From assembly GCF_004028095.1 (NCBI RefSeq), contig NZ_SBHM01000007.1:1240001-1304000 (forward strand): a stretch of DNA of 64,000 bases. Direction: 5' to 3'. Source of the stretch: Paenarthrobacter ureafaciens. Its GTDB lineage: Bacteria > Actinomycetota > Actinomycetes > Actinomycetales > Micrococcaceae. Made by a program: the position numbers and the translations under genes. Below, piece by piece: positions 43,379-51,830 of the stretch. Every line of letters starts with the position of its first letter. Within the stretch, counting starts at the first letter, position 1. The notes below the pieces were generated by a model. It saw only the letters and a list, made by a program, of their open reading frames with translations. It did no database searches and was not told the DNA's origin.

Positions 43379-43435
43379 CGAGTTGGCATTTAATGGCAAT
43401 CCGGGGCTCCAACATTGTCATCAAATGCCAACTCG
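43379..43435. repeat. Intergenic palindrome, family C
   Basis: CGAGTTGGCATTTAATGGCAAT (43379-43400) and ATTGTCATCAAATGCCAACTCG (43414-43435) are reverse complements except two positions, the outer 13 bp perfect. No T-run follows on either side, and a separate true terminator for rplI stands beside it (43446-43482), so it is a different type of element. Confidence 0.75.
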
Positions 43436-43445
43436 GGGCATGCAA

Positions 43446-43482
43446 AAGGACCCCGTTCCCGGAATCCGGGAGCGGGGTCCTT
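43446..43482 (-). terminator. Terminator of the rpsF-ssb-rpsR-rplI operon
   Basis: AAGGACCCCG and CGGGGTCCTT pair, with an inner CCCGG/CCGGG stem, and TTTTGCA follows on the minus strand. It is directly downstream of the rplI stop. Confidence 0.85.
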
Positions 43483-43498
43483 CAGGTTTAGTCAGAGA

Positions 43499-43951
43499 CT
43501 ACTTGCCGGCAACGACCTCAAGGTCGATGACAGCGGAAACATCCTCGTGCAGGCGAACGTTGGCCTGGTACGAACCGACAGACTTGATGTGGTTCGGCAG
43601 TTCAACGTTGCGCTTGTCGATGGCGCCGAGGCCGGCAGCCTCAACAGCAGCAGCGACGTCAGCAGGCTTGACGGTGCCGAAGAGACGACCGGACTGACCG
43701 GCCTTCACCTCGAGCTTGACCTTCTTGGAGGACAATGCCTGAGCCTGTGCCTGTGCAGCTTCAACAGTTGCGTGGGCACGGGCAGCACGTGCTGCCTTGA
43801 TGCTCTCAACCTGCTTCTCGCCACCACGGGTCCAGGTCAGAGCGAAGCCGCGGGGCAGAAGGTAGTTACGTGCGTAACCGTTCTTTACCTCGACAACGTC
43901 GCCAGCAGCACCGAGACCGGTTACTTCGTGGGTCAGAATGAGCTTTGCCAT
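43499..43951 (-). CDS. rplI: 50S ribosomal protein L9
   Basis: 150 residues, standard. The N-terminal domain has [39 protein letters not shown] sequence (rRNA-binding), then the long helix ([20 protein letters not shown]), then the C-terminal domain [18 protein letters not shown]. Structural component of the 50S stalk-base region. Last gene of the rpsF-ssb-rpsR-rplI operon. Confidence 0.97.
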   Translation of the reverse strand: MAKLILTHEVTGLGAAGDVVEVKNGYARNYLLPRGFALTWTRGGEKQVESIKAARAARAHATVEAAQAQAQALSSKKVKLEVKAGQSGRLFGTVKPADVAAAVEAAGLGAIDKRNVELPNHIKSVGSYQANVRLHEDVSAVIDLEVVAGK

Positions 43952-43969
43952 GTTAGTTAATCCCTTCCC

Positions 43970-44209
43970 TTAGCCGCGGCCAGCGCCGGAGTAGGGCAGC
44001 AGAGCAACTTCGCGGGCGTTCTTGATTGCCTGGGCGATTTTGCGCTGTTCCTGAACGGTAACGCCAGTGACGCGACGAGCGCGGATCTTTCCGCGGTCGG
44101 AGATGAACTTGCGCAGCAATGCTACGTCCTTGTAGTCGATGACAGTGATGTCAGCGGCCTTCAAGGGGTTGGACTTTGGTTTGGGCTTACGGAGTTCAGC
44201 CTTAGCCAT
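43970..44209 (-). CDS. rpsR: 30S ribosomal protein S18
   Basis: 79 residues. [27 protein letters not shown] and [21 protein letters not shown] are the family signature. It forms a heterodimer with S6 on the 30S platform. There are no Cys residues, so it is a zinc-independent form. 18 bp before rplI. Confidence 0.97.
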   Translation of the reverse strand: MAKAELRKPKPKSNPLKAADITVIDYKDVALLRKFISDRGKIRARRVTGVTVQEQRKIAQAIKNAREVALLPYSGAGRG

Positions 44210-44232
44210 CGTGGAGCTCCTTTTCTATGGAG

Positions 44233-44254
44233 CCCGTGGATATTGATCCACGGG
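44233..44254. other. Perfect hairpin between ssb and rpsR
   Basis: CCCGTGGAT (44233-44241) and ATCCACGGG (44246-44254) with a 4-nt loop. On the plus strand a T-run follows after 8 nt (44266 onwards), but no plus-strand gene ends here. On the operon strand it may modulate relative ssb and rpsR levels. Confidence 0.55.
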
Positions 44255-44272
44255 ATGGTGGTGTTTTTTTGT

Positions 44273-44860
44273 TTAGAAGGGAGGTTCGGAGTCCGGGCCG
44301 TTGCCCCAGCCACCAGCGTTGCTGACACCGGGCGTAGCCCAAGGGTCATCCTGCTGTGCGGGCTGGTTGCCGCCCCAGTTTCCACCGGAGTTGCCGCCCT
44401 GGTTTCCACCAGCGGGGCCACCTCCGAAGCCACCTGCGTTGCCGCCACCGAAGCCACCTTGGCCACCGTTGCCGGCGCCGAACCCGCCGCCGGAGCGCTG
44501 GGTGCGGTTGACTTTGGCATTCGCGTAACGCAAGCTCGGGCCGATCTCGTCGACCTCAAGCTCAATAACGGTGCGCTTCTCGCCTTCTTTGGTTTCGTAA
44601 GAACGGCTCTTCAAACGGCCGGAAACAATGACGCGTGTTCCCTTTGTGAGGGACTCGGCAACGTTCTCGGCTGCTTCCCGCCATACGGACGCGCGGAGGA
44701 ACAGGGTTTCCCCGTCCTTCCATTCATTCGACTGGCGGTCAAAGGTCCGGGGAGTAGAAGCGATGGTGAAGTTCGCTACTGCTGAGCCAGACGGGGTGAA
44801 CCGCAGCTCCGGATCATTGGTGAGATTACCGATGACCGTAATAGTGGTTTCGCCTGCCAT
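44273..44860 (-). CDS. ssb: Single-stranded DNA-binding protein
   Basis: 195 residues. The OB-fold (residues 1-115) begins [21 protein letters not shown] and contains [29 protein letters not shown] and [21 protein letters not shown]. It is followed by a Gly/Asn/Gln-rich linker ([21 protein letters not shown] type) and an acidic tip DSEPPF, the protein-interaction tail. Binds ssDNA in replication and repair. Placed between rpsF and rpsR as usual. Confidence 0.96.
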   Translation of the reverse strand: MAGETTITVIGNLTNDPELRFTPSGSAVANFTIASTPRTFDRQSNEWKDGETLFLRASVWREAAENVAESLTKGTRVIVSGRLKSRSYETKEGEKRTVIELEVDEIGPSLRYANAKVNRTQRSGGGFGAGNGGQGGFGGGNAGGFGGGPAGGNQGGNSGGNWGGNQPAQQDDPWATPGVSNAGGWGNGPDSEPPF

Positions 44861-44910
44861 CTACTGCCTCCTTGTTCGTTCCTGCGGGGTAAAGATCCGG
44901 AAGGGGCTGA

Positions 44911-45216
44911 TTACTCAGCAACAACCTTCTGGTCTTCGGGGCGGATGATCTTGGTGCGCATGATCGTCTCGTTCAGAGACAGCTGGCGATCAAGTTCCTT
45001 GGCGGTAGCAGGCTCAGCGGTGAAGTTCACCACTGCGTAGATACCTTCGGACTTCTTCTTGATGTCGTATGCCAGGCGGCGACGGCCCCAGATGTCTACC
45101 TTTTCGATGGTTCCACCATCGGTGGTGATGACATTCAGGAACTTCTGAAGCGACGGCTCTACGGTACGCTCTTCGACCTCGGGGTCGATGATTACCATCA
45201 ATTCGTAAGGACGCAT
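44911..45216 (-). CDS. rpsF: 30S ribosomal protein S6
   Basis: 101 residues. [44 protein letters not shown] and [11 protein letters not shown] match S6. The ATG at 45216 is selected over a GTG at 45228 because AAGGAGG overlaps the latter and gives correct spacing for the former. It heads the operon and a possible autoregulatory hairpin lies upstream (45246-45264). Confidence 0.96.
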   Translation of the reverse strand: MRPYELMVIIDPEVEERTVEPSLQKFLNVITTDGGTIEKVDIWGRRRLAYDIKKKSEGIYAVVNFTAEPATAKELDRQLSLNETIMRTKIIRPEDQKVVAE

Positions 45217-45245
45217 ATGTGAACCCACCTCCTTTGGGCTAAGCG

Positions 45246-45264
45246 GTTACGGTATCTCCGTAAC
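45246..45264 (-). promoter_or_regulatory. Leader hairpin upstream of rpsF
   Basis: GTTACGG (45246-45252 on plus) and CCGTAAC (45258-45264) form a 7-bp stem with a 5-nt loop, about 30 nt before the rpsF ATG. On the coding strand the loop flank reads ATACCG, a CCG-containing element reminiscent of S6:S18 autoregulatory motifs. Suggestive only. Confidence 0.4.
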
Positions 45265-45441
45265 AGGAGGTTCATTTGCGATTGCTGTGCCTCGCTCCCC
45301 CGCCAAAGATTCGGAAGGAGGGCGCAGCACAGACTTCAATATCTTAGTGCATCTCCTGCATCCAAAGCTATTCGGCGGTGTGTCGTGGCCGAAAGCACCG
45401 GGAAGGCCTATGTGGAAAACGGGCCAATGAATACTTGAGCC

Positions 45442-45780
45442 ATGACCATCCTCAAGTCCACAGTCCTCTTCGTTCTGGCCGCGGCAGCCGAAATCGGAGG
45501 CGCCTGGCTCATTTGGCAGGCAGTCCGGGAGGGCAAGGCCTGGTGGTGGGCCGGGCTGGGAGTCGTTGCCTTGGGAATCTATGGCTTCTTCGCGGCGTTC
45601 CAGCCCGACGCCCATTTCGGAAGGGTTCTCGCGGCGTACGGGGGCGTTTTCATAGCCGGCTCACTTGCCTGGGGCATGCTGGTTGACGGATTCCGCCCGG
45701 ACCGCTGGGACATCATTGGAGCCGTCATCTGCATAGTGGGCGTCGGCGTCATCATGTTCGCGCCGCGCACGGGCGCGTGA
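45442..45780 (+). CDS. YnfA-family membrane protein
   Basis: 112 residues with four hydrophobic helices and the family pattern [46 protein letters not shown] and [13 protein letters not shown]. Small multidrug-like fold; function uncertain. Monocistronic. Confidence 0.9.
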   Translation: MTILKSTVLFVLAAAAEIGGAWLIWQAVREGKAWWWAGLGVVALGIYGFFAAFQPDAHFGRVLAAYGGVFIAGSLAWGMLVDGFRPDRWDIIGAVICIVGVGVIMFAPRTGA

Positions 45781-45823
45781 CGGCCGGCGGCTTACCGGCT
45801 GGAACATGGGAGCTTAAACATGT

Positions 45824-45856
45824 GAGCCCTGGAAGATCATTGACCTTCCAGGGCTC
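45824..45856 (-). terminator. Terminator of the tRNA-Leu gene (also serves ynfA)
   Basis: GAGCCCTGGAAG (45824-45835) pairs perfectly with CTTCCAGGGCTC (45845-45856). It begins 7 bp past the tRNA 3' end on the minus strand; the plus-strand ynfA-like gene ends 44 bp on the other side. Confidence 0.75.
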
Positions 45857-45862
45857 ATTGTG

Positions 45863-45945
45863 TGCGCGGAGGGGGACTTGAACCCCCACCCCCTTTCGAG
45901 GACTAGCACCTCAAGCTAGCGCGTCTGCCATTCCGCCACCCGCGC
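45863..45945 (-). tRNA. tRNA-Leu (GAG)
   Basis: Minus strand 83 nt: acceptor GCGCGGG pairs with TCCGCGC (last pair G-T), discriminator A at 45863. D arm contains GGCAGAC, the anticodon stem CTAGC/GCTAG with loop TTGAGGT gives anticodon GAG (reads CUC/CUU), followed by a long class II variable arm and TTCAAGT in the T loop. CCA is not encoded. All features point to leucine. Confidence 0.93.
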
Positions 45946-46082
45946 AGGGTGATTCGGAGAACCAGTTTCCTTTTTCTCCTCAACAGCGTCAAAAACACTA
46001 ACACGTCATTGGCCATTCTGTTGATTCGGGACCTACGGCAACACCCCTCGGCAGAACAAGGAAACGTGGGTACGGTGACCTC

Positions 46083-46436
46083 ATGCAGAAAATATCGATC
46101 GAGGCTCTCGCCCGCCAGCAAATCGAAGCCGCAGTTGCCGCACCCAGCGGACGCGCTGCAGACACAGCATTCGGCGGGCATGAGAAGACCCTCCGGCAAA
46201 CAGTCATGGCTTTCCGCGCAGGCACGCGGCTCAGCGAACATCAGAACCCCGGCGAGGCTACCGTCTTCGTGCTGAAGGGAAATGTCTGGCTCAAGGCAGG
46301 CGAAGACTCGTGGCAGGGGAAAACGGGAGACCTGTTAATCGTGCCGGACGGCCGCCACAGCCTCGAAGCGGAAGAGGACTCAGCGGTGCTCTTCACAGTA
46401 GTCAAGACCGACCGTCAGGCGCAGCCGTCGGCGTGA
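46083..46436 (+). CDS. Cupin-domain protein
   Basis: 117 residues, single cupin barrel. Motif 1 covers GTRLSEHQNPGEATVFVLKGNVWL (one His, Glu positions), motif 2 covers GDLLIVPDGRHSLEA. Metal-binding residues are incomplete compared with the canonical HxH...E, so catalysis is uncertain. Separated from the tRNA by 137 bp; no clear ribosome site. Confidence 0.85.
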   Translation: MQKISIEALARQQIEAAVAAPSGRAADTAFGGHEKTLRQTVMAFRAGTRLSEHQNPGEATVFVLKGNVWLKAGEDSWQGKTGDLLIVPDGRHSLEAEEDSAVLFTVVKTDRQAQPSA

Positions 46437-46555
46437 TTGGAGAACGACGGCGGCACCTTGCCTGCGCACGCCTGGCTACGGGCGTGGACCACCGAGTCAA
46501 AGCTCACTGCCGTCGCGTTGAAGCCAGCGGGGCAGCCACCGTTGCACGCTCAGGA

Positions 46556-46903
46556 CTACCCCTCCCGCCGCTGCGTTTCCCGCCTATGCTCTGCCCGGGC
46601 AAGCTGGGCCAGTTGTTCGACAAATCCCGGGAAGTGCGCTTCAAGCTCCTCAGTACGCAGGCCCGTCCACCGGGTGGTCCCTTCCTTGCGGGACAACGTA
46701 ACACCAGCCTCACGCAGGGTCTTGAGATGGTGACTCATGGTGGGGAGCGGAATTTGGACTTCTTCGGCGAGCCAGGAGCAGGTCCGTTCCGGTCCATCCC
46801 TGAGGAGCTCGACCACGCGGAGCCTTACAGGGTCAGCTACTGCTCGGAGCATGCTAACGACGCTGATACCGTTCAGGTCCGGGTGATGGAGCTGGGTGGC
46901 CAT
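46556..46903 (-). CDS. ArsR-family transcriptional regulator
   Basis: 115 residues from the ATG at 46903 (GGAAGAG upstream; a GTG at 46918 is possible). The winged helix is MLRAVADPVRLRVVELLRDGP, SWLAEEVQIPLPTMSHHLKTLREAGV and RKEGTTRWTGLR. No ArsR-type Cys pair is present, so it does not sense metal by the classic site. The EamA gene ends 61 bp upstream on the same strand, and AT-rich palindromes precede both genes. Confidence 0.88.
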   Translation of the reverse strand: MATQLHHPDLNGISVVSMLRAVADPVRLRVVELLRDGPERTCSWLAEEVQIPLPTMSHHLKTLREAGVTLSRKEGTTRWTGLRTEELEAHFPGFVEQLAQLARAEHRRETQRREG

Positions 46904-46943
46904 GATCTTCTCTTCCACGAAAAGGCTTATACACTGCTATTTT

Positions 46944-46953
46944 CATAATTATG
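46944..46953. promoter_or_regulatory. AT-rich palindrome before the ArsR gene
   Basis: CATAATTATG, a perfect 10-bp palindrome extending imperfectly to TTTTCATAATTATGGAAGA, stands out in high-GC DNA about 40 bp before the ArsR start. It may be the ArsR operator, like the site at 48002-48017. Confidence 0.5.
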
Positions 46954-46978
46954 GAAGATTGATCCTAGCATGCTCGGA

Positions 46979-47974
46979 TTAGCGTGCGCGGACCCCCTCT
47001 GATTCGCTGGCCGCCTCAGCACTGGCCGGCACCTGCTGCGCCCGGACGGCGCGTGCAGACCGCCTGGAGAAGTAGTTGTTCGTGAGCAGCGCCGCAATAA
47101 CCAGACCAGCCCCGACAAGAGCAGTCACAGTCGGTTGATATCCGCGGATCATCGCAATGGCGAAGGTAACCACGGGGACGAGGTTCATGAACAGGGTTCC
47201 ATTGAGCGGTCCCAGCAAGCCGATGCCTTTGTTCCATGAGAGGACAGCAACCACTGCAGCGAAGATTATGACGTAGGCAAGGTGTAACCAGCCGCCCAGA
47301 ATAGCTTCAAGGTCAGGTGCAGTGACGTAGCCAACCCCTGTAGCGATGAGGACTCCACCCATAATGCTGATGCAGCCGAGCACCGTGGTAACCGTGGTGT
47401 ACCGCAGGGCGGACCACCCTTGGAACCCGATGGCACCCCGGGTGTACGTCACCCAGCAGACGGCTCCTAGGAGGGCGAGCAGTTCACCCAGTCCGAGTTG
47501 GCCACTGAACAGTCGGCCATAGTCGCCGTCGGTGATGACAAGCGAGACTCCGGCAAACGCCACCAGGATTGATGCGACAGTGTAGCTGGCAGGCAGTTTC
47601 CTCGTAGCCATCGCACCTACAACCGCCCCAATGGCGGGCATCATCGCCATAATGAGGCTGACGTTGGGCGAGCTCGTATATCGCAAAGCCGTAAATGCCA
47701 GCAGGCCAAATCCAGCGAACCCGGCGCTGCCCAGCAGGAACAACCTGCCCAAGCGACCATCGACGCGGAGCGCGCGAAGACCCTCGGCCCGCCAGAGCAT
47801 TAAAACGAGGAGGGCCGCAGCAATGACATACCTGATCAAAGTCATGTGAAAAGCGTTGACGGTCGTAGCAAGATCGTTGGCGATCGGGAACATGCCGCCC
47901 CAGATCAGAGGAGGGATGAGGCAGAGGATGAGGCCGCGGGTCGCGGTTGATAACTGCATGAAAGGTCGATGCAT
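46979..47974 (-). CDS. EamA/DMT-family transporter
   Basis: 331 residues, ten helices in two EamA repeats (WGGMFPIANDLATTVNAFHMTLIRYVIAA first; WNKGIGLLGPLNGTLFMNLVPVVTFAIAMIRG second). Exporter of unknown small molecule. The ATG at 47974 is preferred for GGGGGGTTTCACT before it; an ATG 17 codons earlier would run over the palindromic operator. Probably controlled by the downstream ArsR. Confidence 0.86.
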   Translation of the reverse strand: MHRPFMQLSTATRGLILCLIPPLIWGGMFPIANDLATTVNAFHMTLIRYVIAAALLVLMLWRAEGLRALRVDGRLGRLFLLGSAGFAGFGLLAFTALRYTSSPNVSLIMAMMPAIGAVVGAMATRKLPASYTVASILVAFAGVSLVITDGDYGRLFSGQLGLGELLALLGAVCWVTYTRGAIGFQGWSALRYTTVTTVLGCISIMGGVLIATGVGYVTAPDLEAILGGWLHLAYVIIFAAVVAVLSWNKGIGLLGPLNGTLFMNLVPVVTFAIAMIRGYQPTVTALVGAGLVIAALLTNNYFSRRSARAVRAQQVPASAEAASESEGVRAR

Positions 47975-48001
47975 AGTGAAACCCCCCAGTTTCGTAGTAG
48001 C

Positions 48002-48017
48002 AAAATTATGTAATTTT
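48002..48017. promoter_or_regulatory. AT-rich palindrome before the EamA gene
   Basis: AAAATTATGTAATTTT: perfect 7-bp arms around TG, 28 bp upstream of the EamA start codon, in a short AT-rich patch. Candidate operator for the ArsR encoded just downstream. Confidence 0.55.
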
Positions 48018-48097
48018 ACAAACATGAAAATATGCTAACTGGAGTCCAATGTCAACTACTTTTTTTGGGCTGTGAGTTGCCAAGCTTTAACGCGAAC

Positions 48098-48133
48098 GGG
48101 GCAGCCGCCGTCGTTATTGACGGCAGCTGCCCC
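48098..48133 (-). terminator. Hairpin downstream of the amino acid permease
   Basis: GGGGCAGCCGCCGTC (48098-48112) pairs with GACGGCAGCTGCCCC (48119-48133) apart from one bulge. It stands 17 bp past the permease stop on the minus strand; the T-run is poor. Confidence 0.65.
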
Positions 48134-48149
48134 GCAGCAAAACAGACGC

Positions 48150-49565
48150 TTACGACGCCGGACCGGCACCGACGCTTGCAGGCTCCTCTTCGCCACTGGT
48201 CGCTTGGGCGGGCGCAGCTCCGCCCTTGCGGTAGCGCCAGACGCCGATGCCTACGACGATTACCGCCAAGGCCAGCGACAGGAACAGCGATTCGCGGGTG
48301 GATTCCAGGATGACCATGCCGATGATGAGTGCCACGATGCTCGCAATGGCAATCCACGTGAGGTAGGGGAAGAACCACATCTTGAGCTGGAGGTCCTTCG
48401 CGGCGGCCCCCATGCGGCGGCGGAGAACCAACTGGGAGGCTGCAATGACCAACCACACGAACAGTGCGATGGCGCCGGAGGTGTTGACGAGGAACAGGAA
48501 CACCGTATCCGGGGCAATGTAGTTCAGTCCCACAGTGATAAATCCGACCACTGTGGACGCAAGCACGGCCGCCGCAGGCACACCGCGCTTGGAAATACGC
48601 GTCCAGGACTTCGGTGCATCTCCGCGGCGGGACAGCGAGAACAGCATGCGGCTGGCGGTGTAGAGGCCCGAGTTGAGGCAGGAAAGCACCGACGTGAGGA
48701 CAACGATGTCCATGATGGTGCCGGCTCCCGGGATGCCATAGAGCTCGATCACTGCAACGTACGGGCTCTTGGCAACGGAGGCGCTGTTCCACGGGAGCAA
48801 GGTGACCACGATGGCGATGGAGCCGATGTAGAAGATCAGGATGCGCCACACGGTCGACTTCACGGCCTTCTTGACGGCGTCCACCGGATTCTCGGATTCC
48901 CCGGCAGCAATGGTTGCGATCTCCGCGCCAAAGAAGGAGAAGACGACCACGAGGATGCCGGCGAGGACCGCGCCCGGCCCACTGGGCATGAAGCCGCCCT
49001 GGTCCAGGAGGTTGGTCACTCCCGGTGCAGGAACGCCCGGCATGAAACCGAGGATGGCGACGATTCCTGCAAGCAGGAAGATGACGATTGCCGCGACTTT
49101 GATGGACGCGAACCAGAACTCGAACTCACCGTAGGACTTCACTGAACCGAGGTTGGTGAGGGTGAGGAGCACCATGAGTATCAGGGCCCAGATCCACTGA
49201 TCGACGCCGGGCACCCAGCGGTGCATGATGGCGGCACCGGCAGTGGCTTCGATGCCCAGCACGATGATCCAGAACCAGGCGTAGAGCCAACCGATGCTGA
49301 ACCCGGCCCATCGGCCAAGCGCTTTGTCGGCATAGGTGGAGAACGAGCCGGTCTCCGGATTGGCTGCAGCCATTTCGCCCAGCATGCGCATCACCAGGAT
49401 GACTACCAGGCCCGCGGCGAGGTAGGCCCCGAGGATTCCTGGTCCCGCCTGTTGGATAGCTGCGCCCGAGCCCACGAAGAGGCCTGCGCCGATGACGCCC
49501 GCAATGGCGATCATGGACAGGTGCCGGGGCTTAAGCGATTTGGAAAGTTGTTGGTCAGCGTGCAT
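48150..49565 (-). CDS. Amino acid permease (APC superfamily, AAT group)
   Basis: 471 residues, twelve helices. MIAIAGVIGAGLFVGSGAAI is the family's first-helix signature, followed by GEMAAANPETGSFSTYADKALGRWAGFSIGWLYW-type sequence and FFGAEIATIAAGESENP. Uptake of an amino acid such as GABA; substrate uncertain. The ATG at 49565 (MHADQQLSK) is chosen as earlier in-frame codons carry unrelated sequence. Confidence 0.9.
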   Translation of the reverse strand: MHADQQLSKSLKPRHLSMIAIAGVIGAGLFVGSGAAIQQAGPGILGAYLAAGLVVILVMRMLGEMAAANPETGSFSTYADKALGRWAGFSIGWLYAWFWIIVLGIEATAGAAIMHRWVPGVDQWIWALILMVLLTLTNLGSVKSYGEFEFWFASIKVAAIVIFLLAGIVAILGFMPGVPAPGVTNLLDQGGFMPSGPGAVLAGILVVVFSFFGAEIATIAAGESENPVDAVKKAVKSTVWRILIFYIGSIAIVVTLLPWNSASVAKSPYVAVIELYGIPGAGTIMDIVVLTSVLSCLNSGLYTASRMLFSLSRRGDAPKSWTRISKRGVPAAAVLASTVVGFITVGLNYIAPDTVFLFLVNTSGAIALFVWLVIAASQLVLRRRMGAAAKDLQLKMWFFPYLTWIAIASIVALIIGMVILESTRESLFLSLALAVIVVGIGVWRYRKGGAAPAQATSGEEEPASVGAGPAS

Positions 49566-49801
49566 GGAACGTCGCCGTCCTTTGAGTACTTGGAAGGCCC
49601 ACGGAGGTGTGCAGTGGGCCACTTGGCTTTCCCACACTAGCCACCCCATACCGGGGCTGATGCTGTGCAGACAAACATTTTGACGTCAGCCAAACCGGGA
49701 GTATGCACAAAATGTATCGCTTAAAGCATCAAATGTTTCTTATTGAGAACTTTTGAAACCGTCCTGAAACGACCCCTTGAGGCTTTGGGCCGTGGCGGGG
49801 G

Positions 49802-51103
49802 TCACATGGCAGTGGCGAAGAACAGTTCCGTCACCCTGGCCAAGGAGTAGGGATCCTCCACGCCACACAGCTCACGCGCGGAGTGCATCGAAAGCAGCGG
49901 AACTCCGACATCAACCGTGCGGATGCCGAGGCGCGTGGCCGTCAACGGACCAATGGTGGAACCGCAGGGGATGTCGTTGTTGGAAACAAACTCCTGGTAC
50001 GGAACACCCGACTCTGCGCACAACCGGGCCCAAAAAGCTGCGCCTGTGGCATCTGTTGCGTAGCGCTGGTTGGCATTGATCTTCAGCAACGGGCCCCGGT
50101 TGAGCAGCGGACGGTTGGCGGGGTCATGGCGCTCGGCGTAGTTCGGGTGGACAGCGTGGCCGGCATCGGCAGAAACACAGAACGACGCCGACAACGCCTG
50201 CCGCCGCTGGCTCACCGAAGCCCCGAAACCGTCTGAGATCCGGGTGAGGATGTCCTCCAGGATCGGCCCGCAAGCGCCCGACCGGGAGTTTGAGCCGATT
50301 TCCTCATGGTCGAAGGCGGCAAGGACTGCGATGGGTCCGTCGTCACGCGCCGACCCCGCGTGGGCGATGAGCGCCACCAAGCCCGCATGGGTCGACGACA
50401 GGTTGTCCAGGCGTCCGGAGGCGAAGAACTCACTATTGACCCCGAAAACCGCAGGCGCTTGCGTGTCTGCCACGACGACGTCGTACCCGCCGATCTCCGC
50501 AGCATCCACCGAGGCGTCCTGCACGCGCGAGGCGAGCAGGCCCAAAAGATCCTCCCCTGCGGGATCTCCCAGCCCGAAAATCGGGTTCATGTGCTGCTGT
50601 TTGGACAACGTCAGGCCTTCGTTGACTGCCCGGTCCAGATGGATGGCGAGCTGCGGGAACCGCAGGAGGGGGCCAGTGGCCGTCAGGTGCTGGGTACCGT
50701 CACGCATCACCAGGCGGCCGGCAAGCTGCAGTTCCCGGTCCAGCCAGGAATTGAGCAGCGGGCCGCCGTAGACCTCCACGCCCGCCTGCAGCCAACCGAA
50801 CTTCCCCGTTGTGGGCTTCGGCTTGAGCTTGAAGGACGGGGAATCGGTGTGAGCGCCAAGGATGTTGAACCCCGTGGCGGGACCTGCGTTCTCCGGCGAT
50901 ACCCAAGCAATCAGGGCGCCGTCCCGGATGACGTAATAGCCGCCCGCGCCCCCGGACCACGGCTCCAGCTCATTCAGCCCCGTAAAGCCGGCTGCATCTA
51001 AGCGGCGGGCCGCTTCATCGACGGCATGGAAGCTCGACGGCGACGCCGAAACGTACTCGCCAAGGTCCTTGATGTGCTCTGCTGCGGAGGCGTTCGTAGG
51101 CAT
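49802..51103 (-). CDS. M18-family metallo-aminopeptidase
   Basis: 433 residues, aspartyl aminopeptidase family. Zinc ligands appear in GAHTDSPSFKLKP (His-x-Asp), GRLDNLSS, FDHEEIGSNS (Glu-Glu) and VPLLSMHSARE. It removes N-terminal acidic or other residues from peptides, in the cytosol. Stands alone, 19 bp past the start of the response regulator's stop region. Length and motifs are complete. Confidence 0.93.
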   Translation of the reverse strand: MPTNASAAEHIKDLGEYVSASPSSFHAVDEAARRLDAAGFTGLNELEPWSGGAGGYYVIRDGALIAWVSPENAGPATGFNILGAHTDSPSFKLKPKPTTGKFGWLQAGVEVYGGPLLNSWLDRELQLAGRLVMRDGTQHLTATGPLLRFPQLAIHLDRAVNEGLTLSKQQHMNPIFGLGDPAGEDLLGLLASRVQDASVDAAEIGGYDVVVADTQAPAVFGVNSEFFASGRLDNLSSTHAGLVALIAHAGSARDDGPIAVLAAFDHEEIGSNSRSGACGPILEDILTRISDGFGASVSQRRQALSASFCVSADAGHAVHPNYAERHDPANRPLLNRGPLLKINANQRYATDATGAAFWARLCAESGVPYQEFVSNNDIPCGSTIGPLTATRLGIRTVDVGVPLLSMHSARELCGVEDPYSLARVTELFFATAM

Positions 51104-51122
51104 GCTCCCGAGTCTATCCGGA

Positions 51123-51830
51123 TCAGTAGTCCGGGTTGCTGGGCACCACGAGCCCGGTTTCGTAGGCGTAGACCACCACCTGCACGCGGTCCCGCAACTG
51201 CAGCTTGCTCAGGATACGGCGCACGTGGGTCTTCACTGTTGCCTCGGACAAGAAGAATTTGTGGGCAATCTCGGCGTTGGACAGGCCTTCGGCGATGGTG
51301 GTGAGGATCTCCGTTTCGCGCGGAGTCAGTTCATCCAGCAGAGGGTCACGGCGGGCCGGCGTGATCCCTGGCGTGTGTCCCCCGCGGACGTAAGTCTCCA
51401 GCAGACGTTGGGTGATCCTCGGTGCCACCACTGCGTCCCCGCTGGCCACCACCCGAACCGCGTGGACCAGCTCAGCGGGAGCAACGTCCTTCAGGAGGAA
51501 GGCGGACGCCCCGGCCTGCAGACCGGAGAAAGCATATTCATCGAGGTCGAAGGTGGTAAGAATGATGACCCTCGCATCAGCACCCGCGGCCGATATGCGT
51601 CGGGTGGCTTCGATGCCGTCCATGGCGGGCATACGGACGTCCATGAGGACGACGTCCGGCTGCAGCTCTTCCACCAGGCGGACGGCCTCTGCGCCATCCG
51701 ATGCTTCGCCCACCACCGTCAGGTCATCTTCGCCCTCAAGGATCAGCCGAAAGCCCATCCTCAGAAGTGGTTGGTCATCCACCAACAGGATCTTGATGGT
51801 CCCTTGACCTGTCAGTTCGTAGTCCCTCAT
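51123..51830 (-). CDS. NarL/LuxR-type response regulator
   Basis: 235 residues. Receiver domain with LLVDDQPLLRMGF and phospho-acceptor Asp64 in VVLMDVRMPAMDG, and Lys in AFLLKDV. The C-terminal helix-turn-helix is LTPRETEILTTIAEGLSNAEIA and SEATVKTHVRRIL. The start overlaps the stop of the kinase gene by one base (TAATG at 51828-51832), a coupled pair. Probably controls the ABC transporter of the same operon. Confidence 0.93.
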   Translation of the reverse strand: MRDYELTGQGTIKILLVDDQPLLRMGFRLILEGEDDLTVVGEASDGAEAVRLVEELQPDVVLMDVRMPAMDGIEATRRISAAGADARVIILTTFDLDEYAFSGLQAGASAFLLKDVAPAELVHAVRVVASGDAVVAPRITQRLLETYVRGGHTPGITPARRDPLLDELTPRETEILTTIAEGLSNAEIAHKFFLSEATVKTHVRRILSKLQLRDRVQVVVYAYETGLVVPSNPDY

